Positions 1 to 5,842 of a DNA stretch of 6,281 nucleotides are shown here, piece by piece. Position 1 is the first letter of the stretch; each line of letters starts with the position of its first letter. Made by a program: the position numbers and the translations under genes. This DNA comes from an uncultured Prevotella sp. (GTDB lineage: Bacteria > Bacteroidota > Bacteroidia > Bacteroidales > Bacteroidaceae), in assembly GCA_937892695.1 (NCBI GenBank), contig CALBJK010000092.1, forward strand, positions 1 to 6,281, read 5' to 3'. The notes under the pieces are model-generated. The model was not told where the DNA came from, ran no database searches, and saw nothing but the letters and a program-made list of their open reading frames with translations.

Positions 1-1035
1 CTCGCCCTCGCCCTCGGCCAGAGTCCAAGGAGTCGCCGTCCCGCCTTCTTCCAGCTGCACCCATTCACACACCGCCACGTTCGCGCCCGTATAGGCCGAC
101 ACAGTGCCGTCCGAAGCCACCTTCTTCGGGTACACCGCCAGCGTAGCCCTGCCCGACTTCTCTTTTGGCGTGAACGTCACGCTCACCGTCTGCTCTTCGG
201 TGTTCTTCTCCAGCAGCGGGGTCACTGCCGCCGTGCCGTCATACGCGCCCGCAGCCGTCTGGTACTCCAGATGCGCCTGCATGTTGCCGCCCTCGGCAAG
301 AAGGCCGTCCGACAGCCGTCCGCACACGCTCAGCGTGTACGTCTTTCCTTTGTCCAGGAACACCGTCCTGCGGCACACACCGTAGGTCTTGAATACCGCG
401 CCAAGATAAGAACCCTTCACCAGATTGCGTCTCGGGGTGCGCAGCGACGACACCGTAAGGCTTATCTTCGAGGCCGTCTGCTCGATGGCCGACATCTGCT
501 CCTCCAGCTTCCCCTGTGCGTTATTGATAGTCCCTATCTGCGATTTGAACTCATGGTCGTTCGCCGTCAGCTGGCCGAAGTACCGGGTATAGTCCAGATG
601 CCATGTCCACCGCACCGTGAACACGCCCGACACGCCCGACACCTTCACGTCTATGTCCACCCAGCCGTCCGTATAGTACATGGTGTCCATACGCCCGTCG
701 TTGTTATAGTCCTTCACTGTGTACGACGCGATTGTGCGGAGCTGCACCTTCTTGGTTGTCTCGTTATACTTCGCAGCGCAGTTCTTCCCAACCGCCCCGG
801 TCACAGCGACAAGGCCGCCGTCCACCGTAGCCGTGCCCTTCCTTACTACGATACCCGTCTGGCCGTACACCTGCACGCCGCCCGAAAGAACAGACTCAGG
901 AACGCCCTCGTCATCCGTCACCAGAGTCAGCGGGCTGTTGTCCAGAGTCACCGTATATCCGTCCTGGCCGTCCTTGCCGTCCTGCCCGTTGTTCCCGGCG
1001 CGTTTCAGCACGATGCTGCCCGTTATTATACCCAT
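1..1035 (-). CDS. Phage tail fibre-like protein with collagen-like N-terminus (3' end off window)
   Basis: This frame is open for 345 codons from ATG at 1035 to the left edge, so the protein is incomplete at its C-terminus. Residues 1-12 carry a TGSIVLKR segment that closely matches TGSLVLKR at the start of the protein at 2679-3734. Residues 14-26 form short Gly-X-Y triplets (GNNGQDGKDGQDG), the collagen-like pattern common in phage fibres. Residues 160-200 look like a helical or coiled stretch (KLEEQMSAIEQTASKI). From about 204 a beta-rich module begins with RNLVKGSYLG and continues to VCEWVQLEEGGTATPW (322-337), a pattern typical of jelly-roll, carbohydrate-binding-like domains in tail proteins. 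I infer a tail fibre or host-recognition protein. It is the last gene of the row, and its unseen C-terminus is one place where a DGR variable repeat could sit. No signal peptide or membrane segment is visible. Fibre role is likely; exact function is unproven. Confidence 0.8.
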   Translation of the reverse strand, partial: MGIITGSIVLKRAGNNGQDGKDGQDGYTVTLDNSPLTLVTDDEGVPESVLSGGVQVYGQTGIVVRKGTATVDGGLVAVTGAVGKNCAAKYNETTKKVQLRTIASYTVKDYNNDGRMDTMYYTDGWVDIDVKVSGVSGVFTVRWTWHLDYTRYFGQLTANDHEFKSQIGTINNAQGKLEEQMSAIEQTASKISLTVSSLRTPRRNLVKGSYLGAVFKTYGVCRRTVFLDKGKTYTLSVCGRLSDGLLAEGGNMQAHLEYQTAAGAYDGTAAVTPLLEKNTEEQTVSVTFTPKEKSGRATLAVYPKKVASDGTVSAYTGANVAVCEWVQLEEGGTATPWTLAEGEGE

Positions 1036-1066
1036 AGTCTTTTCACCGTTTTTTTAACATACATCC
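1036..1066 (-). promoter_or_regulatory. A/G-rich leader with GGATGTATGTTAA motif before the fibre gene
   Basis: On the minus strand the start codon at 1035 is preceded by an A-rich stretch ending AAACGGTGAAAAGACT and, further upstream, by GGATGTATGTTAA (1054-1066). The same arrangement, GGATGTTTAA then an A/G-rich tract then ATG, precedes the genes starting at 3734 and 2564. There is no strong Shine-Dalgarno sequence, which is usual for Bacteroidota. The tract probably serves translation initiation. A role for the GGATGTTTAA motif is not known to me. Confidence 0.4.
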
Positions 1067-1100
1067 AGCGTAGAGACGACACCCCGGCGCGTCTCCCGAA
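1062..1100. repeat. Intergenic copy of GC-rich palindromic repeat
   Basis: The plus strand reads catcca, then gtagagacgacac, then a ccgg core, then gcgtctccc. It closely matches the repeat at 5169-5207 inside the reverse transcriptase gene, including the shared block gtagagacgacac. The arms gagacg and cgtctc are inverted repeats, so the element can form a hairpin. Here it lies in the gap between the 71-residue gene and the fibre gene, a usual place for REP-like dispersed repeats. The gap from 1036 to 1128 holds nothing else that I can recognise apart from the leader. Confidence 0.7.
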
Positions 1101-1128
1101 TCATCCGCCGCGCCGTCCCACGCCGCAT

Positions 1129-1344
1129 TTACCCTATCTCGGCCAGCGCCAGCATCGTACTGGCCGCGTTCTCGTACATCCTGCCGCCGAGGTCGGCCAC
1201 GCGCTCCGCCGCGCTCCCCGACAGGTTCACGCTCAGCTCTATCTCTCTTTCGTTAAGCACCATCCTGCCCTTACGGGTGCGGTGGAGCGCGCTCTTGAAG
1301 CCCTTCGCCGCAGCCTTTTTCTCGTCTACTATCGCGTATCTCAT
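1129..1344 (-). CDS. Small phage protein of unknown function (71 aa)
   Basis: A complete 71-codon ORF with ATG at 1344 and TAA at 1129. The protein begins MRYAIVDEKKAAAKGF, is rich in Lys, Arg and Glu in its first half, and has a probable amphipathic helix in the second half (SAAERVADLGGRMYENAASTMLALAEIG). There is no signal peptide, membrane segment or cysteine. Small proteins starting with a similar MRYAIV segment occur in Bacteroides prophages as hypothetical proteins, as far as I recall, but I know no function. It sits 26 bases after the preceding structural gene and shares its direction, so it is probably co-transcribed with the tail genes. The upstream bases CTTTAGGTT give only a weak ribosome-binding match. 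The codon use and the absence of overlap with another plausible gene support it as real. Confidence 0.65.
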   Translation of the reverse strand: MRYAIVDEKKAAAKGFKSALHRTRKGRMVLNEREIELSVNLSGSAAERVADLGGRMYENAASTMLALAEIG

Positions 1345-1370
1345 AACCTAAAGTATTTGTTAGTCAAACA

Positions 1371-2564
1371 TCAGTTAAACACCAGAACGCTCCCGTCGCC
1401 GTCGGTCATAACCACGCCGCCGCTCTCCAGAGCCTTCATCTCTTCCTTATAGTCGTAGTCCAGATATACCTCCATCCACGAGTCCGCCGTACCGGTTCCC
1501 ACGCGTAAATCTTCCATCTCGAACTTCACCTCCTGACCGTAGCCCAGAAAGTGCTCCGTCTCGTAGGCCGTGTCACAGTACCACCCAAGACCGAGGACAA
1601 GTTCCGGACAAGTCAGGTCGCTGTTCCGCAGTCTCACCACCGCCCTGTCCCAGCGTTCTGTCTGGCCGTCCAGCAGGTCGCCGTCGTTAGACGGAAGCAC
1701 CGTCACTGCCGGATGGTAGCGTACAAGGGTGAACAGCGTGCCCGAAGCTACTGTCTTCCCCCCTACTATGGCTTCACACGAGTATGTCGCCCCTTGAGGC
1801 ATCACACGGAGGTCGAACACCGCACCGGAAGCGTTAAGGGACACCAGCTCGCCGCGCCCGGACGGAACGTCCACGGCCGGGGTCACGTCTATGCGCTTCA
1901 GACGATATGTAACGCCGTCGGTCACGGTCTTGGTGCCTCGGCGCAGCGTAATCGGCACCCGGCGCAGATATCCGTTGCCGTCCTTGGCCGTCGCCTCCGT
2001 AAGCTGGGTGTCAATGTTGTGGCTCTTCATGTAGTCATACCGCAGCAGCAGGTCTTTCGTCACGTCGTAGGGAAGCACCGTGCCCGAACCGCACTCCAGC
2101 GTCCACTTGTCTTCGGACACGCCCTGGGTGCGGAGCACCACATCCTCCGAACGCAAAGCCACGTTCTGCCCGGTACGGGTGTCCGGGAGCACACAGCTGA
2201 AAGAAAGGGCGTGGCTCTCGCCCTCCGGAAGGTTGCGCTTCACAAGCAGCGTGCCGCGCTCCGTGCCTGTCTGGACTATCTCGTACTTGCCGCGCCAGTC
2301 CGCCAGTGTCGTTATGTCCGTTCCGTCCACGTACCATTTCATCCCGGCCATCAGCTGGCGGTTGTCCTTGTTCTGCCATGTGCCGTCCGAGGCCGAGGCC
2401 GACACCTCCGGGCGTATGCCGCAGGGGGTCAGAGTCCTGTCCGGCTCCCATTCGCCGTCCCTGTACAGCTGTGTGTAAGGCGACAGCGGAGTCGAGCACG
2501 ACAACGTACACGCCACAGTCAGCGGCGCATAAGTCCTTCTCGCATATATTTTCTGGCTTTTCAT
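1371..2564 (-). CDS. Phage structural protein, beta-rich, 397 aa
   Basis: I place the start at the ATG at 2564 (MKSQKIYARRTYAPLTVACTLS). It follows an A/G-rich leader like those of its neighbours, whereas the longer frame up to 2645 reads through an intergenic hairpin. The protein ends VLVFN with TGA at 1371. It contains a GEWEPDRTLTPCGIRPEV segment near residue 38, then alternating short hydrophobic and polar stretches typical of stacked beta-sandwich domains. Its overall style matches large hypothetical proteins beside tail fibre genes in Bacteroides phages. The hydrophobic N-terminal stretch (APLTVACTLSCST) faintly resembles a signal peptide. However, similar N-termini occur in phage proteins of this type and no clear cleavage site or transmembrane segment follows, so I favour a virion protein. 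It lies between the Ig-like protein and a 71-residue ORF in one probable operon. Molecular role unknown; a tail or adhesion component is inference. Confidence 0.75.
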   Translation of the reverse strand: MKSQKIYARRTYAPLTVACTLSCSTPLSPYTQLYRDGEWEPDRTLTPCGIRPEVSASASDGTWQNKDNRQLMAGMKWYVDGTDITTLADWRGKYEIVQTGTERGTLLVKRNLPEGESHALSFSCVLPDTRTGQNVALRSEDVVLRTQGVSEDKWTLECGSGTVLPYDVTKDLLLRYDYMKSHNIDTQLTEATAKDGNGYLRRVPITLRRGTKTVTDGVTYRLKRIDVTPAVDVPSGRGELVSLNASGAVFDLRVMPQGATYSCEAIVGGKTVASGTLFTLVRYHPAVTVLPSNDGDLLDGQTERWDRAVVRLRNSDLTCPELVLGLGWYCDTAYETEHFLGYGQEVKFEMEDLRVGTGTADSWMEVYLDYDYKEEMKALESGGVVMTDGDGSVLVFN

Positions 2565-2597
2565 TTCTTTTCCTTTTTCTTTTTTAATTAAACATCC
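2565..2597 (-). promoter_or_regulatory. A/G-rich leader with GGATGTTTAA motif; fixes the start at 2564
   Basis: The minus strand reads GGATGTTTAA (2588-2597), then a purine-rich tract AAAAAAGAAAAAGGAAAAGA directly before ATG at 2564. The layout is nearly the same as in front of the gene starting at 3734. The tract is the likely ribosome-loading region and supports the shorter start over the ATG at 2645. A tiny ORF, ATG TTT AAT TAA, lies within the motif. Confidence 0.45.
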
Positions 2598-2618
2598 GCA
2601 ATGCAGGGGAACGCGGCA

Positions 2619-2666
2619 CGCGCTACCGCCCGAGACGCACGCCATGTACGCACGGACGGTAGCACG
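2619..2666 (-). repeat. Intergenic 14-bp inverted repeat (hairpin)
   Basis: In minus-strand RNA, CGTGCTACCGTCCG (2666-2653) pairs with CGGGCGGTAGCGCG (2632-2619) over 14 base pairs, two of them G-U, around a 20-base loop. It lies between the stop codon at 2679 and the leader of the next gene. No run of U follows the 3' arm, so it is not a standard intrinsic terminator. It may act in mRNA stability or processing, or be a dispersed repeat; its loop contains two GTGCGT-like blocks that recall the GC-rich repeats elsewhere in the window. Confidence 0.6.
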
Positions 2667-2678
2667 GCACCGCCCCGC

Positions 2679-3734
2679 CTATTTGGTTATCGTGCATGAG
2701 GCGAAGTCTATCAGGTTCTCGTATTCCTCCGCATCCTTCCACTGTTGGGCGCCTATCTCGACGGGGTTCCCTGTTGCTTCACCGCAGTCGGTATTCTTTG
2801 CAGAAGAACGGAACTCGTGCTTCCACTGGCTCGCATTGGTTTCCACCGCTACCGCCTCACCACCGCTCATACGGTACAGTACGCCCTTCACCGTTATGGG
2901 GGTCTTGCCGTCCCATTCCGAGGCCTTGCTGTCCTCGGCCACAGAAACAACGATGTCGTATTCGTCCTTCACGTCACGCACCTCATAACCGGCGGTAGCC
3001 AATACCGTAGTGGCGTTCGGGTCGCTGTACAGACGGGCGTATATCATGCCCGCACCCACTACGTCATCCCGGCCTATCGTCGCCGAATACCCGTTCTGGT
3101 TTTTGACATCGGTCTTGCCGTCCTCGCGGTACCACTTCACGGTCATGCCGTTTTTCTCGATACCGCCCACGCTCACGTATGCACGGAGCTTCACCGTGTC
3201 GTCATCGTCGGTTATCACCGCGTCGCCCGACTCCACGTATATGGTGATGACGTAGGAACTCTCGCCCGGACGCACTATCAGGAACTCCGTGCTGCCCTTC
3301 ACCTCGTAGTTCACGCCGTCGGCCTCGCCGCTCGCCGTGAAGCCGAACGTGTCGGTGTCCATGTTGTTCGGACCCGCGATGTTCTTCACTATCTTGAGTT
3401 CCCATGTCGAGGAGTTCAGCATGAACTTGCCCTCCATGCCTGCGCCGGTGCTCGTCAGCCAGCCCCCGGTCGCCGTACTGCCGAACGTTATAGGCACGTT
3501 GTTGTAAGTCCACTGGCCGCTGGTTATGCTTGCCTTGCTGCCGTCCCCTACGCTTACATCCGGTGTTATCACCGGCTGGTTGGCCGCAACCCCGAAGTCG
3601 GGGCTAACGTTGCCGTTGTCCGGATTGTATTCCTGCATCAGAGGACGGCCAGTCGCATTCAGCGAGAGGTAGACCACCTTGCCTTTTTTCAGTCTCTTCA
3701 ACACCAGACTGCCTGTTACATTTGTCGTTGCCAT
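2679..3734 (-). CDS. Phage structural protein with Ig-like domains, 351 aa
   Basis: The ORF starts at ATG 3734 after a purine-rich leader and ends with TAG at 2679. Residues 7-14 (TGSLVLKR) match the N-terminus of the fibre protein at the left end of the window. Residues about 40-150 are Gly, Asn, Thr and Ser rich and include VSPDFGVAANQPVITPDV. Two Ig-like beta-sandwich stretches can be seen. The first is at about 160-255 (SSYVITIYVESGD, MTVKWYREDGKTD, GMIYARLYSD). The second is at about 258-312 (EYDIVVSVAEDS, TPITVKGVLYRM, SQWKHEFRSS). The lack of a signal peptide and the neighbouring genes favour a virion protein of the tail or its decoration. Similar proteins with a SLVLKR-like start and an AANQP(V/I)(I/L)TP segment are known to me from Bacteroides prophages, annotated only as hypothetical. 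Exact role unknown. Confidence 0.8.
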   Translation of the reverse strand: MATTNVTGSLVLKRLKKGKVVYLSLNATGRPLMQEYNPDNGNVSPDFGVAANQPVITPDVSVGDGSKASITSGQWTYNNVPITFGSTATGGWLTSTGAGMEGKFMLNSSTWELKIVKNIAGPNNMDTDTFGFTASGEADGVNYEVKGSTEFLIVRPGESSYVITIYVESGDAVITDDDDTVKLRAYVSVGGIEKNGMTVKWYREDGKTDVKNQNGYSATIGRDDVVGAGMIYARLYSDPNATTVLATAGYEVRDVKDEYDIVVSVAEDSKASEWDGKTPITVKGVLYRMSGGEAVAVETNASQWKHEFRSSAKNTDCGEATGNPVEIGAQQWKDAEEYENLIDFASCTITK

Positions 3735-3772
3735 TTTCCTTTCCTTTCTTTTTCCTTATTGGTTAAACATCC
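3735..3772 (-). promoter_or_regulatory. A/G-rich leader with GGATGTTTAA motif
   Basis: GGATGTTTAA (3763-3772) is followed on the minus strand by CCAATAAGG and then AAAAAGAAAGGAAAGGAAA directly before ATG at 3734. It sits 8 bases after the stop of the preceding gene. The AGGAAAGGAAA block could pair weakly with 16S rRNA, and the A-richness is typical of translation starts in Bacteroidota. A tiny ORF (ATG TTT AAC CAA TAA) lies in the motif. Confidence 0.45.
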
Positions 3773-3780
3773 GGCTCCCT

Positions 3781-4587
3781 TCAGACCGCTTCGACATACA
3801 GTCCCACGAGCGCCGACAGGGGGTTGTACACCGGCTGCCCCGTGTCGCGCGTACATTTGTACACCACGCCGTCCTGCGAGTAGTACTTGCCTTCGGACAG
3901 CTCCATGTTGTTGTCGTAGGGTATAGGGTCGTCCTTCGTGCCCTTCGCGCTTTCCACTATCTCCGTGTACAGGCTCTCCGTGCCCTTCCCCGGAGCGTGT
4001 TCTGCGGCTACTGTGTGGTCCTGTACCACCTTCCACAGCTTGCCTCCGTACTGCATCTTCTGGCCTTTCTTCACGGCCTTGCCCATAAGGCTCTTCCACT
4101 GCGGGTACACCGACTTCAGCTGCAATGCGTCAGCGTCCGACACGCTCATGCTGTTCACCGTCAGGCTCAGCAGCTTAGCCAAGTCCGACACCTTCGGCAT
4201 CGAAGAGCCGTCCGGCGAAACAGCCGTGCTCTCACCGAACCACCCCTTCACCATACGTTTCGTGTCCGCAACGAACGCCAGATAGTCGGTATACTCCGTC
4301 ACAACGTCGCCGCTCACGGGCAGACCCTGCTGATAAGAGTTGTACTTGTTCACCAGTGCCACCTCCTCGGCCTGGGTGTAGCTCTCCCCGATGACGGCCT
4401 CTATCACCTTGCCCGAGGTCAGCGGAGGCCACACCGTCGTCTCGTCGCACACCCAGCGCGTCACGGTCTCTTCCTCTTCGCCCGTGCCTGTCGTCACTGT
4501 CTCCTCGCTGATGTTCCAGCGGTACAGGAAACTGCCGTTTCCTACTGCCTCCTTCTGGGAGGGCTTGCTGTCATAATACGCTTTCAT
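3781..4587 (-). CDS. Phage tail/fibre protein with carbohydrate-binding-like C-terminal modules, 268 aa
   Basis: ATG at 4587 lies inside the end of the reverse transcriptase gene (17-base overlap), and TGA is at 3781. The N-terminal part begins MKAYYDSK and has a conserved-looking helical segment at about 58-115 (SGKVIEAVIGES, EEVALVNKYNSYQQG, EYTDYLAFVADTKRMVKGW). The C-terminal part holds two related short modules. The first is at 173-192 (KKGQKMQYGGKLWKVVQDHT) after YPQW; the second is at 231-250 (SEGKYYSQDGVVYKCTRDTG). Both follow the pattern 'basic-G-x3-Y-x-G-x-hydrophobic-aromatic-K' known from CBM5/12 chitin-binding-like modules in phage tail proteins. I infer a tail-tip or fibre protein that binds surface glycans. 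Homologous proteins of this layout accompany tail genes in many Bacteroides prophages, to my recollection. The overlap suggests translational coupling to the reverse transcriptase. Confidence 0.8.
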   Translation of the reverse strand: MKAYYDSKPSQKEAVGNGSFLYRWNISEETVTTGTGEEEETVTRWVCDETTVWPPLTSGKVIEAVIGESYTQAEEVALVNKYNSYQQGLPVSGDVVTEYTDYLAFVADTKRMVKGWFGESTAVSPDGSSMPKVSDLAKLLSLTVNSMSVSDADALQLKSVYPQWKSLMGKAVKKGQKMQYGGKLWKVVQDHTVAAEHAPGKGTESLYTEIVESAKGTKDDPIPYDNNMELSEGKYYSQDGVVYKCTRDTGQPVYNPLSALVGLYVEAV

Positions 4588-4592
4588 AATAC
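4567..4592 (-). repeat. 13-bp tandem duplication at the RT stop / next-gene start
   Basis: On the minus strand GTATTATGAAAGC (4592-4580) is followed directly by GTATTATGACAGC (4579-4567), 12 of 13 bases identical. The first unit supplies the ATG of the 268-residue gene (4587-4585) and the second supplies the TGA of the reverse transcriptase (4573-4571). Because 13 is not a multiple of three, the duplication separates two frames that would be continuous with a single unit. Confidence 0.85.
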
Positions 4593-5842
4593 TCTTTTTT
4601 GATTACCTTTTTCAACAAATTCCTTCCGTCGCAATGTTTCGCCCATCCGAGCCAGGGAGCGACAGCCCCTTTATATCTCTTCATGTCCGGAATAGGCCGC
4701 AGTCCGTTCAGACGGGCCGCCATCCGGCACATGTTCTTCTTCGTACTCTTCCTCAACAGCTTCTGACGGCGGTAGAACACATAGCCCACGTAGTCCAGGC
4801 CCCTGCCGCTCCTGTCATAACGGTTAGCCGCAATAGGGAATATCTGCCAGTTGGCCTTTATACGCAGACCCAGACCGCCCTCAATCTTCTCGCCAAACAG
4901 CCGCAGCACTTCGTGAAGCGCTGCCTTGCTTTCCGCGAAAAACACTATGTCGTCGGCATATTCCGTTGCCGCAATCCTCGGCTTTGCCGACAGCCCCAAC
5001 GTCCTTTCCGCCTCCGTAGCCAGCTCCTCGTTCGCCCAGTGCATCACGTAGCACAGATACAGGTTCGACAAGTGCTGACTCAGATAGTTCCCTATCGGCA
5101 AGCCACGGCTCACGTTCGTAAAGTGGCTTATGCCACCATCTTCTCCTGTGCGTCTCCCCAACATCGGGCATCCACCCTGTAGAGACGACACTCCGGTGCG
5201 TCTCCCTAAGCGACCGTGCCATCCACCCTGTAGGGACGCACGGCCCGTGCGTCCGTCAAAACGGCTCGCGTCTCCGCTTCCGTCCGCCGGATTCCCCGTC
5301 TCGTCCATCGCCGCGCTGTCTATTATCCCGTCTATCAGCCCCAGCACACGCGCGTCCTTTATCTTCCGTCTCAACAGACCCTTCAGCACGTCGTGCCGTA
5401 TCGAAGGGTAATATTTCCGTATGTCTGTCTTCAGACAGTACAGCTCCCTGCCCTCAAACATCGCTATTATCCGTTCCACCCTACGGGCGCAGCCGTCTAT
5501 ACCCCTGCCTTTTATGCACGAATAGGTGTTATACGTGAACGTCCGAGTCCATATCGGCTCCAGCACGTTCATTATTGCGTGGTGAACTATCCTGTCCGGG
5601 TAGTAGGGCAGACGGTATATCACCCGCTCCTTCGGCTCGTGTATCGTGAACGTCTCGTAGGACGATGTATGGAACTCTCCCGTCAGCAGCATCTCGTGAA
5701 GACGCAGCAGGTTGCCCTCCCTGTCACGGTCGAACAGACGCACGCCGTAGCTGTCCCTCTTGCCGCGACGAGCCTTCTCGTCGGCCAGAAGCAGGTTGTC
5801 CATCGATATTATCTTGTCATATAGGTTCCCTATACGTTTCAT
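4571..5842 (-). CDS. DGR reverse transcriptase with an in-frame repeat-derived insertion, 423 aa
   Basis: This is the reverse transcriptase of a diversity-generating retroelement; such enzymes make adenine-mutagenised cDNA from the template RNA lying just upstream. It starts MKRIGNLYDKIISMDNLLLA, a typical N-terminus for the Bacteroides branch. Next come KERVIYRLPYYPDRIVHHAI (71-90), the motif 3 region LKTDIRKYYPSI with catalytic Asp140, and motif 4 RGLPIGNYLSQ (246-256). The SQ in place of the SP found in many other reverse transcriptases is the DGR hallmark. Motif 5 is EYADD with Asp297 and Asp298, followed by KANWQIFPIA (329-338) and LDYVGYVFYRR (349-359). All three catalytic aspartates are present. 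Relatives usually go almost directly from IIDSA to GLPIGNYLSQ; here residues about 178-245 are extra, and 198-234 are encoded by palindromic repeats. Start chosen at 5842: it follows AAAGGAC and fits the family N-terminus. Activity with the insertion is uncertain. Confidence 0.96.
   Translation of the reverse strand: MKRIGNLYDKIISMDNLLLADEKARRGKRDSYGVRLFDRDREGNLLRLHEMLLTGEFHTSSYETFTIHEPKERVIYRLPYYPDRIVHHAIMNVLEPIWTRTFTYNTYSCIKGRGIDGCARRVERIIAMFEGRELYCLKTDIRKYYPSIRHDVLKGLLRRKIKDARVLGLIDGIIDSAAMDETGNPADGSGDASRFDGRTGRASLQGGWHGRLGRRTGVSSLQGGCPMLGRRTGEDGGISHFTNVSRGLPIGNYLSQHLSNLYLCYVMHWANEELATEAERTLGLSAKPRIAATEYADDIVFFAESKAALHEVLRLFGEKIEGGLGLRIKANWQIFPIAANRYDRSGRGLDYVGYVFYRRQKLLRKSTKKNMCRMAARLNGLRPIPDMKRYKGAVAPWLGWAKHCDGRNLLKKVIKKEYYESVL
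5145..5275. repeat. Array of GC-rich palindromic repeats inside the RT gene
   Basis: Two full copies (5169-5207 and 5220-5257) share the 14-base block catccaccctgtag, 51 bases apart, so they are read in the same frame. Partial copies flank them at 5145-5160 (cctgtgcgtctcccca) and about 5259-5275 (cggctcgcgtctcc). The copy at 5234-5254 is a perfect palindrome with 10-base arms (ggacgcacgg and ccgtgcgtcc) around a central c. The copy at 5169-5207 has gagacg/cgtctc arms. In the protein the array gives RTGRASLQGG, RTGVSSLQGG and RTGEDGG, interspersed with LGR. A related copy is intergenic at 1062-1100, so this is a dispersed family that has entered a coding region. The short spacing and lack of constant direct repeats exclude CRISPR. 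Confidence 0.85.

Noticed and set aside
1345..1370. Bacteroides-type promoter (TTTG and TAnnTTTG) before the 71-residue gene
   Set aside because: TTTG and TACTTTAG can be seen, but the gap between them is only 9 bases where about 20 is expected, and the second box has a mismatch.
271..1452. Long plus-strand ORF of 393 codons (and similar plus-strand ORFs at 1551-2591, 2745-3926, 3679-4602)
   Set aside because: They are antisense shadows of GC-rich minus-strand genes. Their translations are rich in His, Arg, Val and Leu without domains, and they cross the gene boundaries of the real set.
2565..2645. N-terminal extension of the 397-residue protein to the ATG at 2645
   Set aside because: The extra 27 codons cover the intergenic hairpin and the A/G-rich leader. 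The ATG at 2564 has the same leader as neighbouring genes.
4232..4450. Other minus-strand ORFs overlapping the main genes (4232-4450, 3716-4099, 3202-3513, 2035-2511, 4881-5222)
   Set aside because: They are out-of-frame readings within well-supported genes, with low-complexity Gly/Arg/His-rich translations.
5145..5275. Short CRISPR array
   Set aside because: The units are imperfect palindromes of variable length separated by about ten bases, coding in frame, with no unique spacers of constant size.
1..5842. A variable repeat (DGR target) within the visible structural genes
   Set aside because: No protein in the window contains a segment resembling the template translation (ANNGS, NSNNAPSNSN), so the target must be elsewhere.
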